Assembly (NCBI GenBank): GCA_963814985.1
Contig: CAWFFV010000106.1
Location: 1 to 18,097 of the forward strand
From: CAWFFV01 sp963814985
GTDB lineage: Bacteria; Chloroflexota; Ktedonobacteria; Ktedonobacterales; Ktedonobacteraceae
Reading direction: 5' to 3'
DNA: 18,097 nucleotides
The translations under genes and the position numbers were made by a program. This document shows, in pieces, positions 16,249 through 18,097 of this stretch. Every line of letters starts with the position of its first letter. Position 1 is the stretch's first letter. A model generated the notes under the pieces. That model saw only the letters and a program-made list of their open reading frames with translations, was not told the DNA's origin and made no database searches.

Positions 16249-16287
16249 AAGTAGTCTACTCCTGTTGTTTACAAAGAGGACTGACAT

Positions 16288-16386
16288 CTACAAGTTTGCC
16301 ATCACGCGGGAGACATTGTAAATCTGCAAAAGGGGATTTTTGCCAATCAACGTTCCTTTATTAGATACTTCCTGACTTTCTACCAT
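16288..16386 (-). other. Possible 32-codon leader ORF upstream of the solute-binding protein
   Basis: The ATG at 16386, preceded by AGGAG only one base away (poor spacing), opens MVESQEVSNKGTLIGKNPLL and ends with TAG at 16290-16288. That TAG directly abuts the alternative ATG (16287) of the solute-binding protein. It could be a leader peptide or a chance frame; there is no family similarity. Confidence 0.25.
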
Positions 16387-16401
16387 GCTCCTTTTGTGCG
16401 T

Positions 16402-16418
16402 ATGTGGCAGTGCCACAT
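16402..16418. promoter_or_regulatory. 17-bp palindrome, candidate operator
   Basis: ATGTGGCA and TGCCACAT form a perfect 8-bp inverted repeat around a single G. It lies about 115-155 bases upstream of the start codons of the solute-binding protein. A TTGAAT-like hexamer on the minus strand lies just beyond its right edge, so it could sit within a promoter. Such compact palindromes are typical binding sites of dimeric repressors; the regulator is not in the window. Confidence 0.4.
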
Positions 16419-16605
16419 GTAATTCAAGTAAAATATACTATCTCAAGTATAGCATAGAAAGCTGAGAAATAGGCATTTCCTGCTCTTTTCTGCTTCATTT
16501 GAGAGAAAGTTACGCTCAAGCAAAGGTGAAGTGACCCTGTATAAGCGACAAAAATAACAGTGGGAAATGTTTTTACTCTTGAGCAAAGGAACGTCATCGA
16601 GATGA

Positions 16606-16677
16606 GGTAGAGTGCGTCGCGAAGCCAGGGGCCAGAAGATGGCAAAGCAGTCCCGCAAGAAAAATCGAAAACGGTAA
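16606..16677 (+). pseudogene. Relic of the basic C-terminal tail of a HEAT-like gene
   Basis: The frame ends with MAKQSRKKNRKR and TAA at 16675-16677. The HEAT-like protein at 9478-10317 ends MVMQSRKKNRKR and TAG. At DNA level 21 bases (16647-16667) are identical to the complement of 9488-9508, and the match continues with one difference to the stop. A TGA at 16603-16605 closes the frame upstream and no similarity is seen farther up. It is best read as a leftover 3' end of a paralogous gene. Confidence 0.4.
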
Positions 16678-16993
16678 GAAGATGGACAGGCAGGAAGGGC
16701 TGAACAGCGGACAGATCACACCCATGTTACTTGTCACGAGACAACGCTCTTTGGACGTCTGGCCCAACACAGCCCAAATTTCCTCTTAAGTGCGTTATAG
16801 AAGATGGACCTCTGGGAATTCGTCTCGATTTTTCTTGCGTTCCAGGGTATACTTTGAAGAAGGTAGAACGTTTGTTTGGCTAGAATATGTTCTACTGAAG
16901 CACTACTAAAAAGAGCAAGCTGAGATCTTATCGAGGTCTTTCCTAGCATTTTACTTCTTTAATTAATATAGGCCTTGCAAGGAGCTGCTTTCT

Positions 16994-17824
16994 ATGGCTT
17001 TTACTGAAATTCAATGGACATGGCGAAAAATCTCTTTGTCTGACGGAAATATACAAGTAATTAAAGGGTATACCTACAATCCCTGGTGGGGCTGTATCAA
17101 GGTGAGTGAGGAATGTAAATATTGTTATGCCGAAGATATTGCACACCATTATGGTCATGATGTCTGGGGACCTGCTGTAACCACTCCGCGACGATTCTTT
17201 CAGGAAAAGCACTGGCAAGAGCCTCTCACATGGAATCGTCAGGCTGAAAAGCAGGGACACCGCCGGAGCGTGTTTTGCGCATCTATGGCTGATGTCTACG
17301 AAGATCATCCCGCCGTGATTAATGAGCGTCAGAAACTCTGGGCACTCATCGAAGCTACTCCCTGGTTGAACTGGCTCTTGCTGACCAAACGTCCTGAGAA
17401 TGTTTTAAAGATGTCTCCTTGGAGTCGAGGAAAATGGCCAGATAATGTATGGATAGGTACATCTGTCGGATTACAGGAGCGAGCGGAAGAACGCATTCCC
17501 ACTTTACTGGAAATCCCGGCTGTAGTACGGTTTTTGAGTTGCGAACCTTTATTGGGGCCACTTGACCTCTCTCCCTGGATTTCTCAGTTGCAATGGGTAA
17601 TCAGTGGAGGTGAGAGTGGGTCAAAAGCGAGAACAATGGATATAGCTTGGCCACGGTCGCTGAGAGATCAATGTCAGGAAGCGCATGTCCCCTATTTTTT
17701 CAAACAGGTTGGTGGGCGTTATCATACCAGTGGTGGACGCGAACTTGATGGGAGAACATGGGACGAGATGCCTCCGGAAGCCCCTTCTGGAAACGTTCAA
17801 TCTGTAACAATCTCATGTGTCTAA
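16994..17824 (+). CDS. Phage Gp37/Gp68-type (DUF5131) radical-SAM-like protein
   Basis: A 276-residue protein with the family hallmarks TYNPWWGCIKVSEECKYCYAE, FFQEKHWQEPLTWNRQA, RSVFCASMADVYEDH, WLLLTKRPENV, VWIGTSVGLQERAEERIP, RFLSCEPLLGPLDL, WVISGGESG and VPYFFKQVGG. Cys34, Cys41 and Cys44 form the C-x6-C-x2-C motif thought to hold an iron-sulfur cluster in a radical-SAM-like barrel. The biochemical reaction is not known. Family members occur in phages and bacterial genomes, often beside a three-Cys-motif partner (TcmP) gene, which is not seen here before the window ends. The N-terminus has the longer WTW-(about 16 residues)-TYNPWWGC variant. The start at 16994 has AAGGAG nine bases upstream. 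It is transcribed away from the minus-strand groups and ends at a large stem-loop. Confidence 0.88.
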   Translation: MAFTEIQWTWRKISLSDGNIQVIKGYTYNPWWGCIKVSEECKYCYAEDIAHHYGHDVWGPAVTTPRRFFQEKHWQEPLTWNRQAEKQGHRRSVFCASMADVYEDHPAVINERQKLWALIEATPWLNWLLLTKRPENVLKMSPWSRGKWPDNVWIGTSVGLQERAEERIPTLLEIPAVVRFLSCEPLLGPLDLSPWISQLQWVISGGESGSKARTMDIAWPRSLRDQCQEAHVPYFFKQVGGRYHTSGGRELDGRTWDEMPPEAPSGNVQSVTISCV

Positions 17825-17901
17825 CAAGGGAATTAGCTGAGCGGACATCAGGTTCTTCTCGCAGAGAGAGAAATCGGCAGTTCCCTTGTTAGTTCTTCTT
17901 T
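17821..17901 (+). terminator. Stem-loop overlapping the stop codon of the DUF5131 gene
   Basis: CTAACAAGGGAA at 17821-17832 pairs perfectly with TTCCCTTGTTAG at 17881-17892, and TTCTTCTTTTACTT follows. The 48-base interior can form a smaller hairpin (TTCTTCTC against GAGAGAGAA, imperfect). The arm begins within the stop codon region. The T-rich tail supports a terminator, although the loop is larger than usual. Confidence 0.55.
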
Positions 17902-18097
17902 TACTTCTGAACTCTGGCAAAATGGCCTCCTTTTTCCTCTCTAAACAAAAGATATCTGTATCTTACATACAATCTTTCTCCAAAATATCTTGTAGATTCA
18001 CAAAATATCGAGTACACTTAATTTGAGGCCGCTTTTCTCGTGTTTATCTTGTACATCTCAATTTAGGCTCTGTTGCATGTTTATTTGTGATCACTGG
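17902..18097. other. AT-rich 3' end of the window with an iterated motif
   Basis: No gene is seen. A motif close to TATCTTGTA-x-AT recurs: GTATCTTACATAC at 17958-17970, ATATCTTGTAGAT at 17985-17997, ATATCGAGTACAC at 18005-18017 and TTATCTTGTACAT at 18044-18056. The last three are spaced about 20 and 39 bp apart, close to whole helical turns. This could be a regulatory region of a gene beyond the window or chance in AT-rich DNA. Confidence 0.3.

Larger units (their letters stand above)
16387..16993. other. Divergent intergenic region between the solute-binding and DUF5131 genes
   Basis: This stretch separates minus-strand transcription to the left from plus-strand transcription to the right, so it should carry both promoters. 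I see the palindrome at 16402-16418, a second small inverted repeat (TATACT and AGTATA near 16435-16453) and a short relic at 16606-16677. There is also AT-rich TTAATTAATATAGG at about 16959-16972 that could be the -10 area for the DUF5131 gene. No other convincing gene is present; minus-strand frames of about 70 codons here lack motifs and ribosome sites. Confidence 0.45.

Noticed and set aside
1..18097. tRNA or rRNA genes
   Set aside because: I saw no cloverleaf-like or conserved rRNA stretch in either strand by reading; a covariance search could not be run.

Overview
The window looks like an accessory region of a Ktedonobacteria-like Chloroflexota genome. The signs are deazaflavin (F420)-type oxidoreductases, a very large caspase-NACHT-HEAT protein, orphan solute-binding proteins, and IS66 next to decayed genes. 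The taxonomic call is an inference from gene content, because no rRNA or other marker gene is present.

Layout. Positions 1-3400 (+ strand) are a decaying stretch. It holds the tail of a luciferase-like monooxygenase, an AraC regulator remnant with an internal TAA, a zinc-type alcohol dehydrogenase broken by a frameshift and a TAG, an intact F420/PPOX-type small oxidoreductase, and a frameshifted transposase scrap. Positions 3375-10317 (- strand) hold a co-oriented group: a HEAT-like protein with a basic tail, an unknown two-repeat protein with a basic tail, a small one-TM protein resembling EACC1, and a 1577-residue caspase/NACHT/HEAT protein. The last two overlap by ATGA, have their own predicted promoter with a palindrome at +1, and end at a strong intrinsic terminator. 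The HEAT part has 19 near-identical 31-residue units, including a DNA-perfect 558-bp tandem duplication.

Positions 10765-16287 (- strand) hold a second co-oriented group: an extracellular solute-binding protein without permeases, a coiled-coil/TM protein, and a TPR-TM-PBP1 receptor-like protein. The coiled-coil/TM gene is split by a complete 1531-bp IS66-type element (13080-14610) with clean inverted repeats and an 8-bp target duplication. Removing the element and one repeat restores a 155-codon frame that couples by ATGA to the receptor gene. Positions 16994-17824 (+ strand) hold a phage Gp37/Gp68 (DUF5131) radical-SAM-like gene, followed by a large stem-loop.

Interpretation. The EACC1-like plus caspase-NACHT-HEAT pair fits the NTP-dependent conflict (suicide or immune) systems described in multicellular bacteria. 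The HEAT array would be the rapidly changing sensor, the NACHT NTPase the switch, and the caspase the effector. The neighbouring solute-binding/PBP1 group looks like an extracellular sensing module. A functional link between the two groups is only a hypothesis based on proximity and orientation.
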